The notes beneath the pieces were generated by a model. The model had not been told where the DNA came from. It did not search any database and worked only from the letters and a program-made list of their open reading frames with translations. Below, piece by piece: positions 41,801 through 50,944 of a stretch of 64,000 nucleotides of DNA (positions are counted from its first letter, which is position 1; the number at the start of each line of letters is the position of its first letter). The stretch is taken from NCBI GenBank assembly GCA_009774245.1, contig VSNM01000003.1:62001-126000 (forward strand), written 5' to 3'. This DNA is from Lachnospiraceae bacterium. Its GTDB lineage: Bacteria; Bacillota; Clostridia; Lachnospirales; Lachnospiraceae. A program made the position numbers and the translations under genes.

Positions 41801-44335
41801 TCAAAAACAGTGCTTCCCGGCTGCAACGTGCTCTTTCCGCCCATCAGGAAGAATAATGTCCGCACTGGTATTTGCCGGTATGACAAACTCATATACAAAC
41901 TTTCCGCCCTCGCAGCGCCATCCGCTTTCAATATCCCCAACAGGCGAATGGTACACAGCTTTCGCATCATCCAGCATATTACAGGGCTGCGGCTTTATCT
42001 CGATCCTGCCATCAACGAGATGGATACCGCACACGCCCTCAAACAACCAGCCTGTGACTGCCCCCTTGGAATAGTGGTTTAAGGACGCGGATGGCACGCC
42101 TTCCTCGTTAATTCCGTCCCATGTCTCCCAAATGGTCGTGGCGCCCTTCTTCACCTGGTAGAGCCATCCCGGCATTGTGTCCTGAAGGAGCAGCTTATAT
42201 GCTGTTTCCACATACCCGTAATCCGCGAGTACCGCGCACAGCTGCGGTGTCGAGAGAAATCCTGTATTGAGATGGTAATCGTTCTGCTGCACCAGACGGT
42301 TCAGGTCGTCCGCTGCCTGCTTTTTCTCCTCTGCCGTCAGCAGTTCAAATGTGATCGCACGCACATATTCCGCCTGCCGGTCGGAGTGAATCCTGCCGTC
42401 CTGCACCGCAATATAGCGGAAGGCTTTCCCCGCATTTTCCGCCATTGTGTGGTAATGCCCTGCATCCTCTGTTTTTCCCAGAATCTGTGCAATCTCCGCA
42501 AGCATCTGCCCGGAACGCGCAAAATATGCAGTGGCAACCTTCTGCTGCGGTGTCCGCATCGCGGATGTGCTGTCGACATCCGGCTCGCACCACTCGCCGT
42601 AATCAACCCCTGTCTCGATGGTATAATCGCGGTATGGATTCTGCTTCATCAATTCCGCAGCGTCCTCCGGGTTGTCCTTCGCACGCCCTTCCAGAAAAGT
42701 ATACCACCTCTGCATCATCGCGTAATTTTCTTCCAGAATGCGCACGTCCCCGTACCGCTGGTAAAGCACATACGGCACAATGATACATGCATCGCCCCAG
42801 CCCACAGAACCGGCAAGCAGTCCTGCGAAAAAGCTCGGGTTATTATTTTTCGGGGAGATATTGCTCAGCTTCCCGTCCTCATGCTGCGTCAGGCGGCATT
42901 CTGCCAGCCATTTGCGGATGACCGGATAACAGTCCTCCAGGTACAGCCCTGCAGCCGCAAAGACACCCATATCGCCCGTCCACGCCGCACGCTCCCTCGT
43001 GGGACAGTCTGTCGGTACATCGCAGAAGTTGGACTTCTGGCTCCAGATACTGTTGTGCACCAGCTGGTTCACATCGGCCTTAGAGCAGGTAAATGTTCCA
43101 AGCTCCTGCATTTTGGAATACACTGCGATCGCGGTAAATTCCGCGTCCTGCAGGTCAATATCTGTCTCCACTTTCGCGTAACGGAATCCCCAGATTGTAA
43201 ACTTTGCCTTATACTCATTGAAACCTTCCCTGCAGGTATAAACCACCTGCTGTCTGGTGCCGCCCTCCTTGTGGCGTTTGCGGTCCTGAAAGTTCTCCTG
43301 TGTAAAATTGCCGTTCTCGTCCAGTGTCTCGCCATGTGTCAGAACGATCTTCTGTCCCGCGTGCGCCTTTATGCGGAATGAGATATATCCCGCCATGTTC
43401 TGCCCATAATCAATGACCGTTTCCCCGTTCGGCGTCGTGATGCATTTCCCAGTGAAATGCTCCATCTCCGCAACCGGCATGCAGTTGGAACAGGCAAGGG
43501 TTTCCACCCCAAAATCCTCAACCCTGACTTCATGATAATCCTCAATCTCCTCCATCCGGGCATCAACCACCTCGCCCTGCTGCATATCGTTCTCGCGGAT
43601 CGGCCCTGACTGCGACGCAGTCCAGCTCCCGTCGGAAACACACACGACATTTTTGTCGATTTCCAGCTGGAAGAACAGCGCCACTCCCGTCCCGTAGAGA
43701 TTGCGGTCCCCGTCAACCCCCGACACACTCCGGTACCAGCCGTCCCCGAGAATAACCTCTGCCAGATTCTCCCCGTCCTGAATCAGATCCGTGACATCAT
43801 ACGTCTGATACGCCACTTTCCGGTCATAGTTGTAACAGCCAGGAGCAAGCACAAATTCACCAACGCGCTTTCCATTGATGTACGCCTCGTACAGTCCGTG
43901 GCAGGTGATGTAAAGCCTTGCCGATTTTCCTTTCGCGGCCTGAAAACGCTTTTTCAGATAGCTTGCAGGCTTGTGGACTTCCGGGTCGCAGACAAGTTCC
44001 GGATCAATCCACGCCGCCTTGAACAGCGCTTTATCCATAATACCTGTCTCAAAGAGGGCAGGTGCACTCCACTCACCCTCACACCCTGTCTCGTCCCAGA
44101 GGCGCACCCGCCAGCTGACGCGCTGTCTGCTCTGCAGCTCTTTTTCCAAAACGGCATGCATCTGCGAACCGGAAACTTTGCCGCTGCCCCACAATAAGTT
44201 CTCGTTCTCCCAAGCCTCGATTTCATAAGCCGTCTGTGTGATTCCGTCCTCACACGTCCAGGACAGGTACGGCTTTGCGATATCAATCCCGATAGGGTCT
44301 GTCAGATGCTCCGTCTTTAAATTGATGGCTCTCAT
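41801..44335 (-). CDS. Alpha-L-rhamnosidase, GH78
   Basis: An 844-residue intracellular enzyme (no signal peptide) removing terminal alpha-L-rhamnose. The N-terminal bacterial rhamnosidase domains contain LSWTCEDGITQTAYEIE and the sugar-binding LYITCHGLYEAYINGKRVG; the (alpha/alpha)6 catalytic part has the acidic signature DVPTDCPTRERAAWTGD (about 440-456) and later GWGDACIIVPYVLYQRYGD and IWETWDG. The length fits the family. Its start overlaps the GH43 stop by 4 bp. It closes the leftward glycoside operon. Confidence 0.94.
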   Translation of the reverse strand: MRAINLKTEHLTDPIGIDIAKPYLSWTCEDGITQTAYEIEAWENENLLWGSGKVSGSQMHAVLEKELQSRQRVSWRVRLWDETGCEGEWSAPALFETGIMDKALFKAAWIDPELVCDPEVHKPASYLKKRFQAAKGKSARLYITCHGLYEAYINGKRVGEFVLAPGCYNYDRKVAYQTYDVTDLIQDGENLAEVILGDGWYRSVSGVDGDRNLYGTGVALFFQLEIDKNVVCVSDGSWTASQSGPIRENDMQQGEVVDARMEEIEDYHEVRVEDFGVETLACSNCMPVAEMEHFTGKCITTPNGETVIDYGQNMAGYISFRIKAHAGQKIVLTHGETLDENGNFTQENFQDRKRHKEGGTRQQVVYTCREGFNEYKAKFTIWGFRYAKVETDIDLQDAEFTAIAVYSKMQELGTFTCSKADVNQLVHNSIWSQKSNFCDVPTDCPTRERAAWTGDMGVFAAAGLYLEDCYPVIRKWLAECRLTQHEDGKLSNISPKNNNPSFFAGLLAGSVGWGDACIIVPYVLYQRYGDVRILEENYAMMQRWYTFLEGRAKDNPEDAAELMKQNPYRDYTIETGVDYGEWCEPDVDSTSAMRTPQQKVATAYFARSGQMLAEIAQILGKTEDAGHYHTMAENAGKAFRYIAVQDGRIHSDRQAEYVRAITFELLTAEEKKQAADDLNRLVQQNDYHLNTGFLSTPQLCAVLADYGYVETAYKLLLQDTMPGWLYQVKKGATTIWETWDGINEEGVPSASLNHYSKGAVTGWLFEGVCGIHLVDGRIEIKPQPCNMLDDAKAVYHSPVGDIESGWRCEGGKFVYEFVIPANTSADIILPDGRKEHVAAGKHCF

Positions 44336-46149
44336 AATCTTGTCACCTTTCCATGGGTAATCCCATTCTCATTAAATGCGTCAACACGCACAAAATAGTC
44401 CTGCGTCTTTACCAGCGCGCCAATCCTTTTGTGTGTCTGCGCACCATCGTCCTGATAAACCTGATAGCTGTGGTACAGCTTATCCGCCGCATGTCCCCAC
44501 AAAATGTTATAACCTGTGGAATCCCCTGTATTTTCGATGTCCACCAGCAAATCCAGCCGGTCGTCACTTCTGCGCATGCTGTATTCCGGAATTTGCGGCT
44601 TCCCGCCGTCACCGATGCCAAAAATCCTCAGACCGGAAATACACGGCGTCACATCATAAGGAATCTGTATGATTGTCAGCTTCACATAACGCACCCGGAT
44701 GCCTTCCTCCCTGACAATCAAATCGTGCGGCAGATCCGTCACGGCTTCCGACTTATCCTCAATCACAAAATAGTCCGTCCCATCCTGCGAGCCCTCCAGA
44801 ATCCACCGGGTCACGTGATCCCGCTCCTCGATATACCTTGGCTGTGTCACTGATCCCTGTATTTTTCCCGGGGATGTGATCGGGAGCTGGTCATCCGCAA
44901 AATTGATCTGGATTGCCCGGACATCCATCTCTTTTTCCAGATCGACAACAAGCCACTGTCCACGCTCCGCAGAAGCCGCCCGCCACCACGTCTTTGCATC
45001 CTCATTTACCGCCATGCCCGGTTCGCTGCCCTCCGCACAGGAGGACGCTGTCACAGGCTTTTTGTAATTCAGCAGATACCACTGCGGCTCGCGCCATGGG
45101 TCACTGCCGTTCTCATCCACCGCCACCGGCCAGTCACCGTAATTCTGGTTGCAAAAAAGCTCACCGTCCCTGTCGAAACCCGCAGGCCAGATTCCCACGC
45201 GCCGCTCAAACTGGTGGTTGACGCTGATACGCATGGTTGATGTGTGCCAGAGATTTCCGTTTCTGTCCCGCATCGTGGAGCCGTGCCCCGCGCCCGGCAT
45301 AAAACCGCCCGGGTGATATGAATATGGATTGTTCGCTGCCAGTGTAAACGGTCCGAGCGGCGTATCCCCCACATAGACTCCATCCGCGTAAACATTGTAC
45401 TCTGCGCCGGGACATGCATACTGCAGATAATACTTCCCGTCATGCTTGTCCATCCACGGACCCTCGATAAAGGGCCTGCGTGTGAACATACCCCTGATTT
45501 GCGGAATATACTGCTGGGAAAGCTGCTCCACAGGCGTACCGCTCTGCTTCAGAAAGCCCTGGAACATCTGCTCTACTTCCGCCTCACTGCGCGGAAACTC
45601 GCAGTTATCCACGCCCATGCGCTCATAGCCTCTCTCGTAACCGTCCCCTTCAATCAGCACGATCCGCTCTGTCTTCGGCTGCATGGTTTCCGGTTCCAGC
45701 TCCACGCCCCACAGCGGTGTGATGTTTGAACAGCCCCAGTAAAAATAGATTCTGCCATCGTCGTCACAGAAGAGGTTCGGGTCCCAGAAGTCAAACGTCC
45801 CCGGAATCTCCTCATATGGTCCGTTGATAATGTCCTTTGTTCGGTAAAAATTGCAGACTTCGCCTTTTTTGGAAGCGGAAAAATACACGTACTCTCCGAC
45901 CACGCGCACGTCCGGGGCATAGTCATACAATGGCAGGCTTTCAGGCAGCCTGTGCGCCTCCCAGTGCGCCATATCCTCGGACACCCACACACTCAGGTTC
46001 ATTGATACGAACATATAATATTTTCCCTGAAACAGGATCATGGACGGATCTGCCGCCTCCCTGTCAATCTGCAGTTTGCCGTTTGATCTTGGATCCATAT
46101 TAAATTGATAGCGATAAGGAACATTGATTGGATTGCAATAATATTTCAT
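44332..46149 (-). CDS. GH43-like glycosidase with C-terminal F5/8-type and Fn3-like domains
   Basis: A 605-residue protein. The five-bladed propeller begins DPSMILFQGKYYMFVSMN, with the catalytic Asp candidate at EAADPSM (about 32-38), then DFWDPNLFCDDDGRIYFYWG and the acid FIEGPWM. Residues 380-510 resemble a discoidin-type carbohydrate module, and the last 90 a beta-sandwich with WGHAADKLYHSYQVY. The enzyme probably releases arabinose or xylose or a related sugar. Start site GGGAGGAAGG. Its stop overlaps the GH78 ATG, and it follows the TIM-barrel gene by 21 bp. Confidence 0.87.
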   Translation of the reverse strand: MKYYCNPINVPYRYQFNMDPRSNGKLQIDREAADPSMILFQGKYYMFVSMNLSVWVSEDMAHWEAHRLPESLPLYDYAPDVRVVGEYVYFSASKKGEVCNFYRTKDIINGPYEEIPGTFDFWDPNLFCDDDGRIYFYWGCSNITPLWGVELEPETMQPKTERIVLIEGDGYERGYERMGVDNCEFPRSEAEVEQMFQGFLKQSGTPVEQLSQQYIPQIRGMFTRRPFIEGPWMDKHDGKYYLQYACPGAEYNVYADGVYVGDTPLGPFTLAANNPYSYHPGGFMPGAGHGSTMRDRNGNLWHTSTMRISVNHQFERRVGIWPAGFDRDGELFCNQNYGDWPVAVDENGSDPWREPQWYLLNYKKPVTASSCAEGSEPGMAVNEDAKTWWRAASAERGQWLVVDLEKEMDVRAIQINFADDQLPITSPGKIQGSVTQPRYIEERDHVTRWILEGSQDGTDYFVIEDKSEAVTDLPHDLIVREEGIRVRYVKLTIIQIPYDVTPCISGLRIFGIGDGGKPQIPEYSMRRSDDRLDLLVDIENTGDSTGYNILWGHAADKLYHSYQVYQDDGAQTHKRIGALVKTQDYFVRVDAFNENGITHGKVTRL

Positions 46150-46170
46150 AACCTTCCTCCCATACCTTTT

Positions 46171-47031
46171 TTATTTGATATCTGTCATAAAACGATTTAA
46201 AAATTCCGCACTCAGCTGTAGTGACTTAATTGGTGATTTGTCCACCCAGTTTTTGTGACTCTCGAGAATCACGGCATCGACATTGACCGACAATGCCTGC
46301 CTGATCAGGCTCTCCAAATCCATGTTTCCATAGCCAAGCTCCATGCTGTCGGATTTGAGGATCGGTGTCATGGACGGACCTGACACGCGCGTCCCTCTGT
46401 CGTTGATATGATAAAGTTTCATGCGTGCGCCAAGTTTTTTCATCAGAGCCAGCGCAGACACCCCTGCCTCCGTTGGCCAGTAGGAATCCAGTTCAAAACT
46501 GACACAGGTGTCATCTGTACTTTCTATGATATAGTCATACGCCGTCATCTCTTTGTCCACTTTCCGAAATTCGCAGTTATGATTGTGATAGAGAAGCTGT
46601 ATCCCCGCTTTTTTCAAAATTTCTCCTGAAGTATTCAAATCGCCGGCAAGCGCCTTGACCGCCTCACGGTCGGAATAGTCAAACCGGTACATACCAGTGA
46701 TTACGACCTTATCCGTACCAAATTTCTGCGCTTCCGCAATCACTGCATCCGGATCGCGTTTGATGCTTCCGAGATCCTCATGGACGCTCACCACCGCAAG
46801 TCCCGCATCGCGCACAAGACTACACCAGTCATAGTTGCCGCCCTTTCCGACCGGCATTCCGGCCGCCTTTGTCATTGCCCGCACCAGAAAAGAGGTCGGC
46901 CTAATCATAAACCCGTTCAGCTCGATCCCGTCATAGCCGGCAGCCCTGATCGCTTTCAGGGTTTCCTTTGTCTGCGCTTCATTTTTTGTGACCGTTCCCA
47001 GCATAATCTGCTGTACCGCCTTTTTTGCCAT
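46171..47031 (-). CDS. Sugar phosphate isomerase/epimerase (AP endonuclease 2-like TIM barrel)
   Basis: A 286-residue TIM-barrel protein of the xylose isomerase-like family. Strand motifs AAGYDGIELNGF, VVSVHEDLGS, LLYHNHNCEF (metal-binding His/Glu region), CVSFELDSYW and the closing VDAVILESHKNWVD are in the usual order. It may epimerise or isomerise a released sugar. Members of this fold also form C-glycoside-cleaving enzymes, but the small beta subunit that accompanies those was not seen here. It sits inside the hydrolase operon. Confidence 0.85.
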   Translation of the reverse strand: MAKKAVQQIMLGTVTKNEAQTKETLKAIRAAGYDGIELNGFMIRPTSFLVRAMTKAAGMPVGKGGNYDWCSLVRDAGLAVVSVHEDLGSIKRDPDAVIAEAQKFGTDKVVITGMYRFDYSDREAVKALAGDLNTSGEILKKAGIQLLYHNHNCEFRKVDKEMTAYDYIIESTDDTCVSFELDSYWPTEAGVSALALMKKLGARMKLYHINDRGTRVSGPSMTPILKSDSMELGYGNMDLESLIRQALSVNVDAVILESHKNWVDKSPIKSLQLSAEFLNRFMTDIK

Positions 47032-47108
47032 ACTCCCACACTCCCAGATATTTTTCCTACAATTCTATCCACTACACGAAGAATGCCCGTCCTTTGGGCA
47101 TTCTTCTA

Positions 47109-47163
47109 AACATTAAGAAACTCTTAGGCTGCGTCCTTTGCTGCCTTAGTGTTTCTTAATGTT
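47109..47163 (-). terminator. Hairpin terminator overlapping the GH1 stop codon
   Basis: On the minus strand, ACATTAAGAAAC and GTTTCTTAATGT are the arms of a stem extended by CTAAGGCAGC / GCAGCCTAAG, around a loop CAAAGGAC-type. The stop TAA of the GH1 gene is in the stem. A second palindrome GAAGAATGCCC / GGGCATTCTTC lies at 47078-47106. This would reduce transcription from GH1 into the TIM-barrel and downstream genes. Confidence 0.6.
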
Positions 47164-48457
47164 TTTGTTTCCCAAGGAATGTCAGACTCGGCTTTGGCAT
47201 GCGCTCCTGCGTCGCGCGGTCAACCGCAATCAATCCGAATTTCATGGAAAAGCCTTTCTGCCACTCAAAGTTATCCATCAGCGACCAGTACATATATCCA
47301 ATTACAGGAATCCCAGACTGAATGCAGGAAGCAACGCCGTCCGTCGCCTGACCGATAAATGCCACGCGCCTTGTGTCGTCCTCCGTCGCGATGCCGTTCT
47401 CCGTGACCATAATTGGCATTTCCTTTCCATTTGCGCTAAATTCCTTAGACACACGCCTGATAACATGCTCCAGCGCCTCCGGGTAAAACTCATAATCCAT
47501 CTGTGTCGTTTCTGTCCCCTGCGGCACTGGCTGAATACCATCCGCGCCAATGATGGATCTCGTATAATTCTGCAGGCCGAAGAAATCATCGTCCAGAATA
47601 TAGGGAACATAATGGGAAAACTCCTCATCCCACTCATGCAGTGCATTTTCCTCACCGCCCTCTGCCGCCTGGATATCGTGCAGGGAGAGTGACAGTCCAA
47701 TCTGAAGCTCCGGCTTTACTGCCTTCATTGCCTTTTTCGCTGCCTGGTGCGCCCGCATGACAAGAATGTCTCCCTCCGCGGTTCTCCCCGAAACGAAGTT
47801 CTGCGGTTCCTCCGTTCCGAATACGTCCTTGTTCTCCTGCTTCTGCAGCTGCATGTTCTCCATCATGGTATTGAAATTCATGCCGATCTGTGCAGTGCCT
47901 TCCAGCCCCTGCATCTGGCTCATCTTCGCCATCATCTGCCTCTTGTAACGCTCCTCGATCGCCGCTACCTGAAGTCCCATGTTTGCCTCGTTGATCGTGA
48001 CCACATAACTCATCAGGTCACCCAGACGTTCTGCTACATATCCGCAATAATGCGCAAACGCATCAACCGTGCACTCACTCTCCCAGCCACCGTTTTGAAT
48101 CACCCAGACCGGCGATGTAAAATGCATCATTGTCACAATCGGAGTGATATGGTTTGCATGACAGCACGCAAGCACACTCCTGTAATGTGCAATCTCTGTC
48201 TCATCAAACTTTCCTTCCTCCGGCTCAATGCGCGCCCACTCGATTGAAAAACGGTATGCAGAAAGCCCCGCCTGCGCCATCAGTTGAATGTCTTCCTCAT
48301 ATCTGTTATAATGATCCACTGCGTCCAGCGACGGCTCGTTGAACGTGCTGTGCGCCATGTGCTCCATCGCCCAGTAATCACTGTGGATATTATTCCCTTC
48401 CACCTGATGCGCCGCCGTGGCAGCGCCGATCAGAAAATCACTTGAAAATTTATTCAT
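47156..48457 (-). CDS. GH1-family beta-glycosidase
   Basis: A 433-residue (beta/alpha)8 glycosidase. The start is FLIGAATAAHQVEGNN, the standard GH1 entrance, with FSIEWARIEPEEG following. The acid/base is in VVTINEANMG, a variant of the TLNEP motif with NEA in place of NEP, and the nucleophile is IMVTENGIA near residue 355. The C-terminal YMYWSLMDNFEWQKGFSMKFGL is typical. It is cytoplasmic, lacking a signal peptide. GGAAAGGA precedes the ATG at 48457. It probably cleaves a beta-glucoside, possibly an aryl or natural-product glycoside. Confidence 0.93.
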   Translation of the reverse strand: MNKFSSDFLIGAATAAHQVEGNNIHSDYWAMEHMAHSTFNEPSLDAVDHYNRYEEDIQLMAQAGLSAYRFSIEWARIEPEEGKFDETEIAHYRSVLACCHANHITPIVTMMHFTSPVWVIQNGGWESECTVDAFAHYCGYVAERLGDLMSYVVTINEANMGLQVAAIEERYKRQMMAKMSQMQGLEGTAQIGMNFNTMMENMQLQKQENKDVFGTEEPQNFVSGRTAEGDILVMRAHQAAKKAMKAVKPELQIGLSLSLHDIQAAEGGEENALHEWDEEFSHYVPYILDDDFFGLQNYTRSIIGADGIQPVPQGTETTQMDYEFYPEALEHVIRRVSKEFSANGKEMPIMVTENGIATEDDTRRVAFIGQATDGVASCIQSGIPVIGYMYWSLMDNFEWQKGFSMKFGLIAVDRATQERMPKPSLTFLGKQKH

Positions 48458-48633
48458 GTTTTTATCATTCCTTTCCAGCCACAAACAAGACATGAAAGAT
48501 ACTTTTACACTTCACAGTGCGAATTTTCTTTCACTCTTAATCTCCATTCTACTTTTATGAAAACCTTTATAAATATATCTGCTACAGCTCAGATCTTCCG
48601 AAATGCAGCACATCCTGTTTTCCCTTCGGAAAT

Positions 48634-50886
48634 CTATTTCTGCACCGTTGCCTTCGGTATCTGATTCAATGCTGCGTTGAGCTGCTGCAGCTTTTCCGGC
48701 TCCAGTTCCATTCCGCCCTGCTGTAATAATTTCTTTAACGGCTGTCTGGCTACCATCTTCTGCATTGCCTCTGGTATTGCGACACCTTCGCCCATTCCCC
48801 CGGCTGTCTTCCCTGTCATTTGGCTCATCATGCCTGCAAGCAGTGCGGCACCCTGCTCGGTCGCCTGGATCTCACCCATTGTGCTGTTGATGGAAAGATA
48901 TCCTTCCTTGTCCTCCACGTTGCCCTCAGGCGCGTCGAACCAGTTGCGCACCTTTTCAGGCGACATGAAATATGATGGATTTGGCGTATCCACTTTTGCA
49001 ATCTCCATGCTGTCTTCACAGCTGATGTCCTCACTGTCGATATCTGCGCAGCTGCCCACTGCCCTGATCTGGTGTACCCCCTCAATGGGCACTTGGAATC
49101 TGAATACATGCTGTCCCTCCTGCTCTGCCAAGAATTTGTCGTCCACATACAGTGCAATCTTTTCCAGATTGGAATACACCTTGACCTCCGTCGTATCCTC
49201 CACCCTGTCATGATACCTTCTGCCACAGAGGTGGACAAACTTCTCCGTGCTCCACCATGCCTTATAGATATAGAAAGCATCCTTCTTCTGTTTGCGGTCA
49301 AACGTGACAAGTCCCTTGTGATTCTTGCCCGGATCGCCGGCCTCGTCCCTTCCTGCGGCTGCAAACTCAAACATATTCCACACATATGTCCCCCACAAGT
49401 ACGGTCTCGCTGCAAACATTTCCAGCATATGCTCATGATAGACCGCCTGATAACTCTCCGTATAGTCGCCTTTTTCCGGCTTGGGTGACTGCAGCGTGAT
49501 GACGGAATCCGCCCCGTACTCAGTCAGTCCGATTGCCGTATCCGGATATTTCTGGTGAAAGTCATCAAAAAATGCGTCATTGTCCTCCACTTCCCCGACA
49601 TACCAGCCATAGTACAGGTTATAGCCGCGGATATCCGGGAGTGAAACCAGCGGGCTGTCCGTCTCGAGCAGGAACAGGTTTGCCATCGCGGAAACCCTCG
49701 TCCTGTCCATTTCATGTACCAGGTCATTCAGAATCCTGTGGTTTTCTATTAAATTCTCCGTCACGCCCTGGAGTGAAATCTCGTTTGAGAGCGCCCAGCA
49801 TACAATCGATACATGGTTATAGTTCTGCGTAATCAGCTCTTTCATCTGCTGGATCGTGTTCTCCCTGCCGGTATCCATGTGGACTGTGATATATGGAATT
49901 TCCGCCCACGCGATGATTCCTTTTTCATCGCACAAATCATAAAAATACTGGTCATGCTGATAGTGTGCCAGACGTATGGAGTTAGCGCCCATGGAGAAGA
50001 TCAGTTCCATGTCCTCCTCATGCATTTCGCGCGTGAGCGCATTTCCCACGCCGAGCCTGTCCTGATGGCGTGAAACGCCGTGCAGCGGATATCGCCTTCC
50101 ATTCAGGAAAAAGCCCTCCTTCGCATCAAAACGAAATTCTCTGCACCCGAAGCGATCCGCGACCGCGTCCACCGCCTCGCCGCCGCGGTACAGCACTGCC
50201 GTCGCCTCATACAGATACGGGTCGTCCACGCCGTCCCACCGATGCACATTCGCTATATCAATGCTGCCTTTTCCATATGTTTTCCCGTCAGCGGTTTCCA
50301 GTGCAAGCTCTGTCTCACCAACCCCCGCGATGGAGACAACAATCTTCTCTGCCTCTCCCACGGAATATGTCTCGAAACTGATCACCGCGTTTTCCCCGTT
50401 TACCTCCGGAGTGATTCGAAATCCGCTTCCGCCGTAATAATCCAGATCAAAATGCGACTGGTCTGCGATGATCATATAGACATCGCGGTAAATGCCACCA
50501 TAGAACGTAAAGTCCGCCCTCTGTGGATAAACTTTTGTATTCGGCGCATTGTCCACCAGAACTTCCAGCGTGTTGTCCTCTTCCATTGCGTTCGTGACAT
50601 TAACCCGGAACGTAGAATAACCGCCGTCGTGACGCGCAAGCTCTTTCCCGTTCATTCGCACTACTGCTGATGAGTTGACGCCGCGAAACTCGATGTAAAC
50701 CTGCTGTCCCGGCGCTAGTTCCGGCTTTTTCAGCTGCCTGCGGTAAGTGCAGACGCCGCGAAAATATAGTTCCGGTCCGGTCTGCCCATCCTCTGCGTTC
50801 CATGTGTGCGGAAGACTGATATCTGTTGTCTTCCCCTGTTTCCCGAACTCCCATTGTTCGTTTATCTTATTAACAATTCTTGCCAT
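48634..50886 (-). CDS. GH2-family beta-glycosidase (beta-galactosidase/glucuronidase-like)
   Basis: A 750-residue cytoplasmic glycoside hydrolase. It has the N-terminal jelly roll (LPHTWNAEDGQTGPELYFRG, PQRADFTFYGGIYRDVYMI), an immunoglobulin-like domain, and the barrel with the acid in CWALSNEISLQG and the nucleophile in GLTEYGADSVI. The Ig-like and unusual C-terminal 200 residues end with MSQMTGKTAGGMGEGVAI-type sequence, seen in some Lachnospiraceae GH2 enzymes. The ATG at 50886 follows AAAGGAGC. The gene lies between GH3 and GH1 in the leftward operon. Confidence 0.93.
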   Translation of the reverse strand: MARIVNKINEQWEFGKQGKTTDISLPHTWNAEDGQTGPELYFRGVCTYRRQLKKPELAPGQQVYIEFRGVNSSAVVRMNGKELARHDGGYSTFRVNVTNAMEEDNTLEVLVDNAPNTKVYPQRADFTFYGGIYRDVYMIIADQSHFDLDYYGGSGFRITPEVNGENAVISFETYSVGEAEKIVVSIAGVGETELALETADGKTYGKGSIDIANVHRWDGVDDPYLYEATAVLYRGGEAVDAVADRFGCREFRFDAKEGFFLNGRRYPLHGVSRHQDRLGVGNALTREMHEEDMELIFSMGANSIRLAHYQHDQYFYDLCDEKGIIAWAEIPYITVHMDTGRENTIQQMKELITQNYNHVSIVCWALSNEISLQGVTENLIENHRILNDLVHEMDRTRVSAMANLFLLETDSPLVSLPDIRGYNLYYGWYVGEVEDNDAFFDDFHQKYPDTAIGLTEYGADSVITLQSPKPEKGDYTESYQAVYHEHMLEMFAARPYLWGTYVWNMFEFAAAGRDEAGDPGKNHKGLVTFDRKQKKDAFYIYKAWWSTEKFVHLCGRRYHDRVEDTTEVKVYSNLEKIALYVDDKFLAEQEGQHVFRFQVPIEGVHQIRAVGSCADIDSEDISCEDSMEIAKVDTPNPSYFMSPEKVRNWFDAPEGNVEDKEGYLSINSTMGEIQATEQGAALLAGMMSQMTGKTAGGMGEGVAIPEAMQKMVARQPLKKLLQQGGMELEPEKLQQLNAALNQIPKATVQK

Positions 50887-50944
50887 TTTCACTGCTCCTT
50901 TGCCTTTTTATAATATCCTGCGCTGTATTTTCTACCATGCGCTG

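Noticed and set aside
42272..43381. 369-codon plus-strand frame opposite GH78
   Set aside because: Antisense shadow of a GC-biased real gene; Arg/His/Leu-rich composition and no start signal.
46171..47031. C-glycoside-cleaving enzyme large subunit
   Set aside because: The fold fits, but the small beta-subunit gene that accompanies such enzymes was not found, so only the general isomerase-like call is supported.
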